This document shows, one piece after another, positions 45,279 through 56,720 of a stretch of DNA of 64,000 bases; within the stretch, counting starts at the first letter, position 1, and each line of letters begins with the position of its first letter. The position numbers were made by a program, and so were the translations under genes. The notes beneath the pieces were generated by a model. It was not told where the DNA came from. It did not search any database and saw only the letters and a list, made by a program, of their open reading frames with translations. Origin of the DNA: Allodiplogaster sudhausi (Eukaryota > Nematoda > Chromadorea > Rhabditida > Diplogasteridae); NCBI GenBank assembly GCA_945643635.1, contig CALZFC010000056.1, positions 2,346,001 to 2,410,000 on the forward strand. Reading direction: 5' to 3'.

Positions 45279-48200
45279 CCTCTCTCGTTTTCTCCCCAGC
45301 GGATGAATGAAGGAGATGAACGAGTGTTCAGATAGAACTGCGTCCTCCGTTTTCTGAGAAGCATGAGTCAGTCGTATGCGTGACTCCACTGTTTCTGCAC
45401 GATGACTGGCCAACTCTGCTTCTCTCCCTCGCTGTCAGTCCCTCTCCCTTTCCTCCCTTCTCTCCTCCCTCTTGCAGACCTCAGTGCATTTCGGTGCCTT
45501 CGTGGTGTTGTACGTGCGCAGCATGCTGAGTGCAGAGTTGTCTCTGCTGGAGACGCTGGCCCCTGGCAGACTCCGCCTCTCTCCCTGGCCGTCCGTGCCT
45601 GTCTTCGACTCCTTCGACCCAAATCTTCATCTCGAATTTCGCAATCAAGCTTCCGCCATGACAGATTGCCTTCTTCTCTACAAGGTTTACTTTTGATCTT
45701 GAAATGGAATAAGACAAAGAGTCTTGCAGGATTCGGCTGAATTCATATTCTTCCCTGACATTGACGACATCCTTATTCCGAGGGCAGGGGGCTCGCTCTA
45801 TGAAGAGTTTAAGAGTGCCTTTCAGAGGTTCCCCCAGGCCGCAGTCATTGCTTATAATATGTCGCAGACCGCTGTCCATTTCAACGGTATGCAACCTCTC
45901 TCACCGGTGACAACTCTGGTATTTGTTCACCCTTCTTTTCTCTTCTCTGGGTATTATTAAGCATTCCATGGTTCAAAAGATGCGCATTAAATGGTGTACT
46001 TGAAGTGTCTGTTGCAAGGGAAGAAAGAGTCATTCTCGGCCTCGTCCATCTTCTCTTCTTCTCGTCTACTCGGAGAGAGTCGATGGGGCAAACTAGTGGT
46101 GAGGCCAAGTCTGGTCAGGAGTCTTTGGATTCACTTTTCATACGGGATCAAACCTCCTCACCGACAGGTTATTCCCAACCTTTTTGATCCACACCCATCT
46201 TAAGAGAGCCTCTCTGTAAGACTCAAGGAGAGGTCCAAACAGCTCTGCCCTAGATGCAAGATGTCTGTTCCAAACATTGAGAATGTTTTCAGACATGACC
46301 AAGGACCTCAACATAAACTTTTTGGGAAAATTTTATTTTTATAAAAATTTTCTTTCCAGGAATACCCAAAAGTGTGCTCAAATTTTGAAAATTCATATCT
46401 GGCTATAAAGTCAAAATTATTTGCTATTCTTTTTTTATTCGATTTCTCGTCGAATGCTTAATAAAAATTATCCCAAGACCTTCTTTCGAAGTTTCATTTT
46501 TGATGTTAAATTTTGTCAAGAATGTTTTTTGACATGAGTTTTCGTACGTTGTGTACCCGCTGTGTACCTAAGCCTCATTTGCGCGTGGGATTTTAATTTC
46601 AGATTAAAGAGCATGAAAAACTGTATAACATATCTGAGAATCAAGTTCAATTTCGTTCCCCGAAGCCCCGAAAAAGTTACGCGAATAGGAGTAAGTCTCA
46701 CCAAGGCGATTTTACAAAATGGCTAAAACCGGCCACATATGAGACGCCCAAAGAAAGAAAAACAAATAGTTCTATTCAGCAAATTATTCTCTACAATAAC
46801 GTGTCTATGACATTTTCACACAAAGCATGTTTCGTTGATAAAATCTTGAAAATTCAATTTTCGAGTATTTTGAAAAATGGATGAAAACCTCTTTCGTGAA
46901 GTTTAGTGCACCCGGGCTTCAAGAGACCAATATATCTATTGTTGTATCTTGTAGAGCACAAAATTCTACACAACATATATTCACGATACATCATTTCGAG
47001 TTCCCCCTTGCTCCGAAATATTAATTTCTAATTCACTGTCCGAGCAAAATTTTTCTTCGGGTGAGGATTATTAAGGCGATAACTTTAGAAATAGTTGTTT
47101 TCGTGCAAAATAACAAGCTTTCCCGTGTTCCTGGTATCGAATAACCCCTCTAAGCGAGATTTGGGGCAAAATTTTTTTTTTTTTACTTTTCACTGCCCAT
47201 TTTTCCATGGGCAGACAAAACTTGAAGGAAAAAATGGCAAAATGGGCAGTGAAAAGTAAAAAAACAATTTTGCCCCAAATCTCGCTTAGGGGGGGTTATT
47301 CGATACCAGGAACAGCCATTTTGTAAAATCGCCTTGGTGAGACTTACTCCTATTCGCGTAACTTTTTCGGGGCTTCGGGGAACGAAATTGAACTTGATTC
47401 TCAGATATGTTATACAGTTTTTTATGCTCTTTAATCTGAAATTAAAATCCCACGCGCAAATGAGGTTTAGGTACACAGCGGGTACACAACGTGCGAAACC
47501 TCATGTCAAAAAACATTCTTGACAAAATTTAACATCAAAAATGAAACTTCGAAAGAAGGTCTTGGGATAATTTTTATTAAGCATTCGACGAGAAATCGAA
47601 TAAAAAAAGAATAGCAAATAATTTTGACTTTATAGCCAGATATGAATTTTCAAAATTTGAGCACACTTTTGGGTATTCCTGGAAAGAAAATTTTTATAAA
47701 AATAAAATTTTCCCAAAAAGTTTATGTTGAGGTCCTTGGTCATGTCTGAAAACATTCTCAATGTTTGGAACAGACATCTTGCATCTAGGGCAGCGCCTAC
47801 TGGAGCCTTACTGAGAGGCTCTCTTAAATACATTTCTTCCAGATTACATTTCCAATTGCTGATAATAGCATAATTCACTTACGATTTTGGAAAAGAGTTA
47901 GTATTTCCTTTAAAAAGTATAAGTCAAGTAAATTGAAAGTTGATAGAAAAGAATAGGTTGAAACCTTGAGAAACCACCATCGAAGAGAGAACGACGAAGA
48001 CTCGGGGTGTATGACCCATTCAAGAGGGGAAGCAGAATGCCACTACTTAATCAATCCGACGCATCCATCATTGACAAAAGACTTAAGACTGCCACTGGCC
48101 ACGCCCACTTTCAACTTCTCTCCGCTTCCTCTGTTTACCATCAGATCATCAACAAGTGTTACGACCAAATATTTTACAATGGCATTAGCCATTCCACGTC

Positions 48201-48409
48201 AGTTGCGTCTTAGGAAGAGCAAAGGAAGTATTCAAGAGCAGAGAGTCGGATTCAGATGCATTGGACCCGAGTTGTGTTCAATCCCCCGCCTGAGAGTTTC
48301 CTGCATGAATGCACGGGGTTCATTCCAAGCAGCTGAAGGAGACGGCATTCAACTGAGAATCCTCCATTCTCACACTCTGGTCGAAACTGCCAACGGATGC
48401 ACTCTCTAA
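44612..48409 (+). CDS. Glycosyltransferase family 92 (DUF23) type II membrane protein
   Basis: Nematode-expanded Golgi glycosyltransferase family, mostly beta-1,4-galactosyltransferases acting on core fucose. A type II anchor (SLLLSVCFVCIVVVSLFIFD) follows a short basic tail. Stem and fold exons: FYAKTDALVILSATLYNNSA joined to NYPPNTVVLLANGHQL; DDIPFYCAWTPFIATGTL; ELRPPFSEKHESVVCVTPLF joined to DDWPTLLLSLA; and TSVHFGAFVVLYVRSMLSAE. The acceptor/metal motif FFPDIDDILIPRAGG carries the D-x-D. Then GESRWGKLVVRPSLVRSLWI and HFSYGIKPPHR. After a 1.8-kb intron: LNQSDASIIDKRLKTATG and SVYHQIINKCYDQIFYNG, spliced (phase 2, 61-nt intron) to CIGPELCSIPRLRVSC and ending ETANGCTL. All inferred junctions keep frame. 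In-frame ATGs at 44612 and 44696 region are alternative starts. Confidence 0.88.
46200..47827. mobile_element. 1.6-kb foldback element with TTAA ends in a GT92 intron
   Basis: Termini TTAAGAGAGCCTCTCTGTAAG (first 20 bases) and a right end complementary with one mismatch. The arms pair for about 500 bp (46200-46730 with 47310-47827). A second nested inverted repeat flanks the centre: CCCCTCTAAGCGAGATTTGG, GGCAAAATTTTTTT and CACTGCCCATTTTTCC at 47150-47205 pair with 47210-47300. TTAA at both edges (46200-46203, 47824-47827) could be a piggyBac-type target duplication or simply part of the terminal repeat. No transposase is encoded. It lies wholly inside an intron, so the gene stays intact. Confidence 0.85.
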
Positions 48410-48582
48410 GCATTTCTTTCTTTGCATACTGTAACTAATGCTAATAAACAGATTTCCTTTCAAGTCAACTCATGGAACAGATTCCTTATAATTAAAAACT
48501 TGAGGCTAAGTCAAAGCGTCTTCATAATTTATTGAGATAATGTTTATAACATGAAATGCTAAAAACTGATAAGATGAGAAAG

Positions 48583-50369
48583 TCAGTCGAAACTCAGTGG
48601 TTTAATATCGGCCTTGCAGAGGTGAAGTTGTTTCGGACGGTTAATTTGATTCGGAATAGGCGAAAGCGGTTCGAATAGGACACTCATCTTTTCTACGAGA
48701 GCTTCCTGCAATTGTTAGACTTGCATTAAAGAATTAAAATGCGATAGGCTAATGAATCGAGTGAATGATACGAAGAATGTTTCTCTATGTAAAACAGTGA
48801 AACGAAATTGTACAAACTAAAAATGATTAGAATATTAATCATACCTCGATAGAGAGATCACGAATGAGTAATTTCTTAAGCATAAGACGAGCTTTGGGTC
48901 TTTTCGGTTGTGCTCCATCGACCCACACTTCGAAGGGGGCAGTCGCAGATGAAGTGATCGAAGAAGACGTCGACTGAACAGCTCCACTTGGCACCACTTT
49001 GTGCAATGGTTTTTTTTCTTCCAATGCAAAAGACTTATAGGATATATTAGAGTTTTAAAACCTACGTAGTCTCAAAGCTACAAATGAAAAGAGCTCAAAT
49101 CCCAACAGAAAATAGAGAGTGAGACGGTTTGAGGTTCTCAGGCTGCAGTAGCTTCTCTGGCTCGCAGTGAAGATCATAGATCTCTTCCAACCACCATCCC
49201 TCTTCTTCCACTTCCATGCACACCTCCAACAACCATCGTAACGCATAATGCCGGCATGGTTTACGATAAGCAATGCAATCGAAACTAGCCTCGAAAATTG
49301 AATTGTTCTTAGGATTTTTCTTCTTCACAGCAGATGTGGTGCTCTTCAGTCGTGAACTAGCATTCTCCCCAGAAATAGAAGGGAGTCTCACAACGGGAGC
49401 CGTTCCCAACGCATCCAGACCAGAAAGACGCGTCAGCGCTTTCCTTGATTCTTCATTCTCCTGCAAAAGAGAAGAGACTACAAAAGGAACAACTTGGAAA
49501 TGCTTCAAAATTAAGGAACTGTAAAAAAGAGCCCAAACAATGTCGGAGTTATCGTCGTCGCTACTGTCGTGCAAGGAAAGCTTTCGAAGGATGCGCATCT
49601 CAAGCTGGTCAGAAGCATCGTTGATAAGGGAGAGAGGCAGAGCACCTGCCCTCTCGGCTCTCTGCAGAACTCGCCTCGCCTCCTCAACTGCTCCTCGATT
49701 CTCACAGGCTTCACTCCACAATACGTAGAACTGCGCGCACCTCAAGAAGGCACAAGCAGTCGCTTTCACTCTCAGCCTAAAGTCTTCAACACGAACCTTT
49801 TCAAAGAGTTGACGGAATTTGCGTGTTGGAATACGCTGTAATCATTGCCAAGACTATTTGCAGCAAGTGTCCTCCACATCTTCAGCATTCTTTCGTCATC
49901 AGCATAGTCGCATATCGCTGTTAATCTAAAAAAGAAAACAATTTGGAAAACTCCGGGGGTTAGAAAGGGTTCCTTGATATTTGGTCCAAATTGGGTGGTT
50001 GAAAATTTGGGCCCGGCAGGCTGGGCTGGCCCTACCTCTGAAGTGTATTACAAACCTCTTAGTCATGGTCCAGAGATAACCATAGAATATCTTCTGCCGT
50101 CCGATAGGGAAGTGTTGTTCGAACCAGGAAATAAAGTTGAGGCAAGCGTCTAAGGGATCAGCTGAGTCACCGCTGGACTTGTCATCGAAAGAAGCGAGAA
50201 CCACAGCGAAAGCTTCATCGACACGGGCGAGGATAGAAGAATGGTGTAAAGAGGAAAGAGAGGAGAGAGCGGCTGAGAGAGCAGCGGCATCCCGTCCTCC
50301 TCGGAGAGGCTGAACATTCTCACGACTCAACTCCCACTCGAAGGCGCTCTCATCATTCTCCTCGGCCAT
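48583..50369 (-). CDS. MAD3: MAD3/BUBR1-type spindle checkpoint protein without kinase domain
   Basis: Component of the mitotic checkpoint complex that inhibits APC/C-Cdc20. Exon 1 (50369 to about 50056) starts MAEENDESAFEWELSRENVQ, matching human BUBR1 EWELSKENVQ except that the KEN box reads REN. It continues into the Mad3/BUB1 TPR-like domain (DPLDACLNFISWFEQHFP and YADDERMLKMWRTLAA). The next exon carries CAQFYVLWSEACENRGAVEE and RRVLQRAERAGALPLSL, then a disordered region with APVVRLPSISGENASSRLKS. After short exons comes PFEVWVDGAQPKRPKARLM, an ABBA-like F-E-V-W-V-D, and the end is IPNQINRPKQLHLCKADIKP. No kinase domain follows the stop at 48583, so it is MAD3-like, about 500 residues. 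The junction near 49815-49850 is uncertain (small intron or frame change). Confidence 0.87.
49985..50040. mobile_element. hAT terminal fragment in the MAD3 first intron
   Basis: On the minus strand the segment starts at 50040 with CAGAGGTAGGGCCAGCCCAG and continues GGGCCCAAATTTTCAACC, resembling the hAT end at 19930. It is only about 55 bp and is a remnant. Confidence 0.55.
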
Positions 50370-50847
50370 CTAAACGAGACAGTTCCTTAACTCACAATAT
50401 CGCTAACAACACTTGATCAGTCAACTCCAATATAATATTCAAACTCGAAGAAATCCACCGCCATGCGATAGGAGTCTTGACTTGATTTTCCTTTTTAAAC
50501 ATCGCAATATGCTGTTTATAATAAGTTTATTGTACAAGCCATTATAGAATAACACTTAAGGAAAAATTTTCTATAACGATGTTTGCGGCTATGAAATTTC
50601 TTCACCTGTTCCTGATTTTACGATTCGCTAAAAAAAATTTTAACTGGTTTACCTATTTTTATTCGGTTAACCTAACACTTTGAAAGTGTGCTATAAATAT
50701 ATCCTGGTGCTAAGTGTAATATACTAATTGCATGTGAATGAGTCGGAAAAAATAGCAGGCTGCGCTGATTGCATTCAAAAATTATTTTGATTGGTTCCTG
50801 TTTAACAAATGGTTATGATATGGATAGAAATAATTGCCCCTCGTAGG
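50370..50847. promoter_or_regulatory. Divergent region between MAD3 and TIM44
   Basis: About 480 bp, AT-rich, holding both promoters by layout. No motif I can name with confidence. Confidence 0.35.
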
Positions 50848-53800
50848 ATGCGACAAGCCGCGTCTCTTCTACGATGGGGCGGACCGCGGCCACCATCACA
50901 CCAGTGGCATCGTTTCCAACCTCGCTTCTCCCCTGTTTTTCCTGCCGCCGTTTCCCGGTGTTCCTTCAGTTCCCAGCCTCCTGCTCGCAAGGGCTTCCTA
51001 GGAAATCTCATTGATAATGTCAAAGAAGAAATGCAGAAGAACAAGGAGCTTCAAGATCATAAGGAACTGCTTAACAAGCGAATGCAGGAACTCAACGACA
51101 GTGAAGCTCTTCGCGATGCTAGACGAAAATTTGTCAGTATCTTACGAATTATGGATTCAGACGATTTTTCAAAATTTTAGGAACTCGTCGAGAAAGAGCG
51201 ACTGAAGAGTTCAGAAGTAGTTAAGAAGAAAGTCGAAGAGCTGGCAGATCAAATTAATAAGGTTAAACCATTTTATTCTGACCTTTATTGAAGAATTTTT
51301 TTAAAAGATGCTCGCGGAAGTAAAGGAGACCGAAGCTGGTAAGAAACTCTCAGCCGCAGGAGAAGAGGTTCTGAGACAAGCGAAGTCTGCGGCTGAACAA
51401 GTTGAAAAAGTTGCTGAGAAAGTTGGCGACACTCAAGTCTACAAGCATGTTTCAAGTGTCAGTTTTTTAAGACAATATTCTACTTCATTGTTTTAGGTAG
51501 AAAGTATTATGTGCTTTTTTTCGAATTGGTTTCCGTTTTCCTTTGCAGTCAATGAAGGTCGTGAAAGACGAGATCGACAGCGTTACGGATGTCCGGATGT
51601 ATGAAAGACCAGGTTGATTATCCCAGCCATATTTTGCCTTTTAGCTCCACCACATTTCCCTGGTTAAAGAGACGTTGAAGAAGCGATCAGAGAATCTGTG
51701 GTCGGAAGGGATGAAGGACAGGACCGTGGCTCCCAACGAGTTAGTTGTCTTTTTAATCTCGCTTTCTACTATATTATGGTTTCTTCATAGTGAGGCAACT
51801 GGGATCGAACTTCATAAACAGTCGAAGTGGGCCGCTGGCTGGAAGAAGTTTTCAGAGGAAAATGCCTACTTTAGTCGTCAGTTGTTTTACTTTAAGAAAT
51901 ATGATTAAATATCCAACACTTTGGACCTAATAATATAAGATGAAACAATAGAACGTACAGCAGCATAGTAGCATAATACAATGGAGAGCAATGTTTAAAT
52001 ATGTTTCACCTTTTGACGGGACTCTCCCGAGAGTTTGATAATGAGTAGGTTTCACCGTCTCGAGAACTGAAGAAAGATTCTTACCAATGATATGTCAGAA
52101 ACCGTAACCTCGGAAGATTCTCATATATATCTCCTGTGAAAACTTTCGTTTCAATCTAAATTAAGTATTTTTGGTTTGCTTTTCGAATTTTGCGCTTCTC
52201 TCGATTTTGTAGTTTTTTTTTGCGAGTCTGTCTGTTCCAGTGCTGAAATAGGTCTGACCAATGACAGCGTTGTAACCCCCGGGCAAAAGGCCAGTAATCC
52301 TGTTTTTTCCTTACGTCTTTCACTTTGTAACCCTCGGGCAGGCCATTTGGCCGTTTGTAACCCCCCATCCCAAGTCAAAAGGAAGGCACCATTTCAATTC
52401 TGGTCTGTTCCAGAGGTTAAATGGTACTGTGGAATTTACTTCCCTCCCTGATTGTGGGCGTCGTCAGAGCCGTAACCCCCATGCTTTTATTGTAGCAGAA
52501 ACTCTGTTCTGAACCTATCCCTATCCTGAATTCCGTGCCCTATGCCCTCTACCCAACAAAGTTCGGCTGTGTCCGAACAAAGTGTCTTTTATTCCTTGGT
52601 CTGTTCCAATTTGTTTGCGGTGGTCCATCCGGAACCTTTTGAATCGAGAAAGTCTAACGGAGTAGGAGAGGAAGCAAAGAATTTATTAGGGAATATACTT
52701 ATGAATAATCTCCTTTAGGATTAATTGACTGGAAAACGAGGTTTGATGAGAGCGAAGGGCTGGCGGCGCGATTTGTCAGGGGATTCACTGCTAAGGTCTC
52801 GGACATCTTCAGTCAGTTTATTATTATTACTTTTTTGGATAGAAAGGTTTTGAATCACTGCTTTCTTAATCGTTTCAACACTGCCTTGTTCAATCGTATT
52901 TGACTTGTTCAGGTGGACAAAACGAAGTTTCGGAGGTATTGACAGAAATTGCCAAGATCGACGCAACTTTTGACAAAATTGAGTGGCTTCGGTTCTGCGA
53001 GAAGGAGATCATTCCGAACATTCTGGAAGCGTTGATAAGGGGAGATCTTGACGTTCTAGAAGACTGGTGTTACGAAAGGGTTCGTGCGGTTCCACTGTTT
53101 CTTATGATCCTTGCGAAGAGAATACTGAAATCTAAATGATAACATGAAGGCGTATACGGCGATTTCTTGGTTTCTTGCATATTTATATTAGATAATTAGA
53201 CGTAATTATATGTTATCATCAAATATATGAAGAATAAACTTTATGTCATTTGAAATATATTTAATTTTAGGCATTTATTGCGCTCTCTTCCGTCGTGAAG
53301 GAATATCAAAAGATTGGATTTCATACCAAAGACTCCAAAGTCATCGATATCAACAAAGTCGAAGTAAAGTACTTTTCTCTCTCTCCCTCTTCTCTCTCTC
53401 TCTCTCTTTTCTCTCTTTCTTTCTCCTCACTCTCTTTCTCTCTGTTCTCTCCTCTCTCTCTCTCTATCTGTTCTCGCTCTCTCTCTCTCTATCTCTCTCT
53501 CTCTTGCGATGTGGTAAAAACTCAGATGGTACGAATATTTAATACATTGCAGTTGGTATCCGGTAAGATGATGGAGCAAGGGCCCGTTCTGGTCATCACC
53601 TTCCAGGCCTTCATGATCAACGTTGTCCGTAACATGGACGGGAAAGTTGTCGAAGGCGACCCGGTTCGTTCTTTGCTTTTCGTGGAACTTTTGATTTCGT
53701 TTACAATTATTCTGACTTAAAATGGGGATTCTCAAATCGCGAGAAAGAATTGTAGTGCTATCAGCAATGGTTTAAATCTTTTGTTTAACTAGAAGCTTTA

Positions 53801-55107
53801 CTTTAGCATGGTTTGAAGTGCATATAAACGAAAACCGTAGGGCTGGATATTTTAAAGAAAAGAATACTTGGTTTGGCTGGGAGGCGCCTCATCTTGGCGA
53901 CTTGCCTGCGATAACATTTCTCAGCAGGGAGACCAGAAAGAATGTTTGGTAGCAAATGTAAGCAACAGAGGTCTTAAATGTTTTTTGACCACGTTGTCTG
54001 CCCGATCCTCCACAGATTCAGATTCAGTTGCATTCCGACTCCTCATTCATAAGTTGTCCTCCTTTTACCAAATCCAAAACTTGGTTTCATTTATCCTTTC
54101 CGTTTTACGGCGGTAGTATGAATTCAGCTACAAATGCCCGCGGGTGTCCGCAATATTGGCTACGCTACTTCAAAAGCCCCGCTCAAGAGTAAAACCGTCT
54201 GAAATTGAAATCGATTGCTGGAATATGGGTACAAAGAACTTGAGAAATCTAAATGCAAGATTTGGTTTGGAAAGTTGCCGATGAACTTAATTGAAAGGTT
54301 TTTCTTGCTACCGAACTTTTGGTCACCAAAGGTCACCACAAAGTTTTAGCAAGAGACAGTCGCTTTAATTCTGTTCATTTGGAACTTTTGAAAACCAAAT
54401 TTTGAACTTTGTTCTTCGAGGGGCTACCGAATTTCATGCAGTTTTACTCGTGGGCGGGTAATTGAAGGTATGTAACATAGGCACATGTTGCCTGAATGTG
54501 TTTACGCTATCGCTGAACCGCGGGATTGTTAAATGGGATCAAATTTGGGGTTTAGGAGTCGCCCATAACCCATGAATGAGGTGCCTGGTTCGGTATATGG
54601 TTATGATTCTCTCACTAGTTTCCATGTTTTTTCAGTAATGTTGACCCTCACAGCGATGCTTCCAACCTTCTCTGTACTAGTGTACCGTTTCATGTCTTCC
54701 CTCGCCATCTTCCGCGGCCAAGACCTTATCTCCTCATGGCCTCTTTCAAAGAAAGCGCCCACTCACTTCACTTCGATAAGAATCTCTCCCTTCCTGATCC
54801 ATTAGCCATTTTTACTCACAACGGGCGATTTTATTTAGATCGCTTGACTAGAAAAAAATGTTGACTATTCGAAAACCCTAGCAAACTATTATATTAATAT
54901 CACAGGTTCACTCTTTCCATCCGCTATTTGTCAAGCATCGATGCATGCTGCTTCTTAAATGAAAGATTTACATTTGCTATCTTTCAGGATTCGCCAGTAC
55001 GAGTCCACCATGTGTGGGTTTTGTGTCGAGATATGGAAGAATTGAATCCAGCCACGGCCTGGAAACTCCTCGAGGTGCACATGCAGGCTGGAGCACTCGC
55101 CATCTAG
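50848..55107 (+). CDS. TIMM44: Mitochondrial import inner membrane translocase subunit TIM44
   Basis: Peripheral matrix-side subunit of TIM23 that anchors mtHsp70 for import. ATG 50848 gives an Arg-rich presequence (MRQAASLLRWGGPRPPSHQW). Then RKGFLGNLIDNVKEEMQKNK with a coiled-coil part (DHKELLNKRMQELNDSEAL, ELVEKERLKSSEVVKKKVEE, EAGKKLSAAGEEVLRQAKSA), SMKVVKDEIDSVTDVRMYER, and ATGIELHKQSKWAAGWKKFS. The C-terminal membrane-binding domain follows: RFDESEGLAARFVRGFTAKV, EVLTEIAKIDATFDKIEWLR, EIIPNILEALIRGDLDVLED, VVKEYQKIGFHTKDSKVIDI, LVSGKMMEQGPVLVITFQAF and VRNMDGKVVEGDP. The last exon, ending at 55107, is PVRVHHVWVLCRDMEELNPA. Full-length for the family; one 1.3-kb intron (about 53665-54988) has no recognisable content. 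Confidence 0.94.
52235..52660. repeat. Internally repetitive TIM44 intron segment
   Basis: The phrases TGTAACCC.CGGGCA and GGTCTGTTCCA each recur (52270-52365 and about 52227, 52400, 52598). This suggests a decayed repeat element within the intron. No ends are identifiable. Confidence 0.35.
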
Positions 55108-55115
55108 AGTAGACT

Positions 55116-55191
<76 letters not shown>

Positions 55192-55255
55192 CCCCACGTT
55201 CTCCATCTAGAGTGGACTGCTCTCTCTCTCTTTCTTCCCCTCGTTCTCCATCCAG
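55108..55255. repeat. Duplicated segment with (CT)n downstream of TIM44
   Basis: CCATCTAGAGTAGACTGCTC, a CT run (about 55118-55188), TTCTTCCCCACGTTCTCCAT, then a second copy with a short CT run (55203-55252). The TIM44 stop codon lies within the first unit, so this is a recent tandem duplication of the gene's tail plus 3' UTR. Confidence 0.7.
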
Positions 55256-56720
55256 GATGGACCAAGGACTATCCTTTCTTCCACCTCTTTCTCCTTAAAT
55301 AATCTCACATCACATTCTTCAGTTGTTGATCCTGGTTCATTTGTTGCCAACTTGCACAGAATCGTTATTATTTCTTGTTCATTTCTTTCTGTGGCCTAAT
55401 TCGCGGGCTAGCCTTAAAGCCGTCTCCTTGAAGTGAGCGAATATTTATTAATTACGGGTGTCAACGACTTGACGTTGCTAACTAGGAATATTCACGAATT
55501 TAGTTTCTCACTCTCAGAAGATGAGGTCATTTGTTATTTCATGTTTGAATGAACCGTTAATACGAGGCACTTTGTTACATTAGGCTAGCGGAGGAAGCTT
55601 ATTTTTGTTATCAGACAGTCTAGGTTGTTGCTCATATTAGTGATATGTTTTTTTTAAATCCAGACTTCTATTAAGCAATAAAATATAAATATTGTTAGGA
55701 ATTGAAGTTGGAAATGCGTTCGCAGACGCCGCTGCATACCTGTGGTGGAAGAAGATCGTCGGTAGCTGTGGGTGAGAGGACGAGCTTGGCTTGTCTCGAT
55801 CTCATCCCTTTAGTCTTCTAGCTTTATGATGGTGTCCGTTACCTCATACAGCTAGATAACCAAAGAAATGATGCGAGGTGCCGTTCACGGGAAATGTAGG
55901 ATGGGGGTAGTAGTGACTGGTGCAGCTTGAAGAGTAGTGAGGAACAGGTGATCGACCGAATGACGTCGAGGAAAAGGCACCTTCACTCGTAGCAGCACCA
56001 TTCTCATCCTTCTCGCTAAAACAGGAATGTATTTATGGGTTAAAGAGAAACGATTAGATGGAGTACAACGATATGGTGCGAAGAGCGAGGACAGTGCAAG
56101 AGAGGAGATACAGAAGGAAGGAAGAGAGAGAGAGAGAGAGAAAGAAAGAGAGAGAGAGAACAAGATTACTGGTGGAGGAGGAAGGAGAGAGGACAAAGAG
56201 AGGCCCGCCAAGTCGAGGCAGTCCGCCCGCTCCCTGCAGGGGGCCGACCATGAGATAAGACATGCAGACTCAGTCTTGAGATGCGAATCCCCTCCCACAT
56301 CTACTCTCCCTTCTCTAACTCAGGCCTATCCTTCTCTTCCTTCTCTTTCAACACTCACTAGACGGGATGGAAATGTAGATGGTTCTGAATTCAGAGAGCA
56401 CAACGGAAACAACTATAATTGTGATGAGCTGGGTTCGTTGCCCGCCCAATGAAGCGACCCTATTTAGTGGCACCGAAAAAAGAAAATACTAACTTATGTT
56501 CCTTATTTTTCTGCCAGGTTATTTTCTCACGAGGCTGCTGCCGTCATTGAGAAGAAGTTGTGGGCAGTCGAAATGGATTCTGCAGGGGATTCCGCTCTCA
56601 TGGAATGGAATCTTGGCGTTGGGTCCGTTCCTTCCGTTATTTGTGCAGACTATTTCTTTTGGTGCGATGCTACTTACCTGCTTTTGCAAATTATTCAGTT
56701 GTATCAAAAGTGGTTACAGG
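55256..56720. other. Region between TIM44 and ARNT, no gene supported
   Basis: TIM44 3' UTR, then AT-rich DNA, a (GA)n block at 56118-56160, and the ARNT promoter or 5' UTR. Open frames across 55885-56452 follow the GA block and have no family resemblance. Confidence 0.4.
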
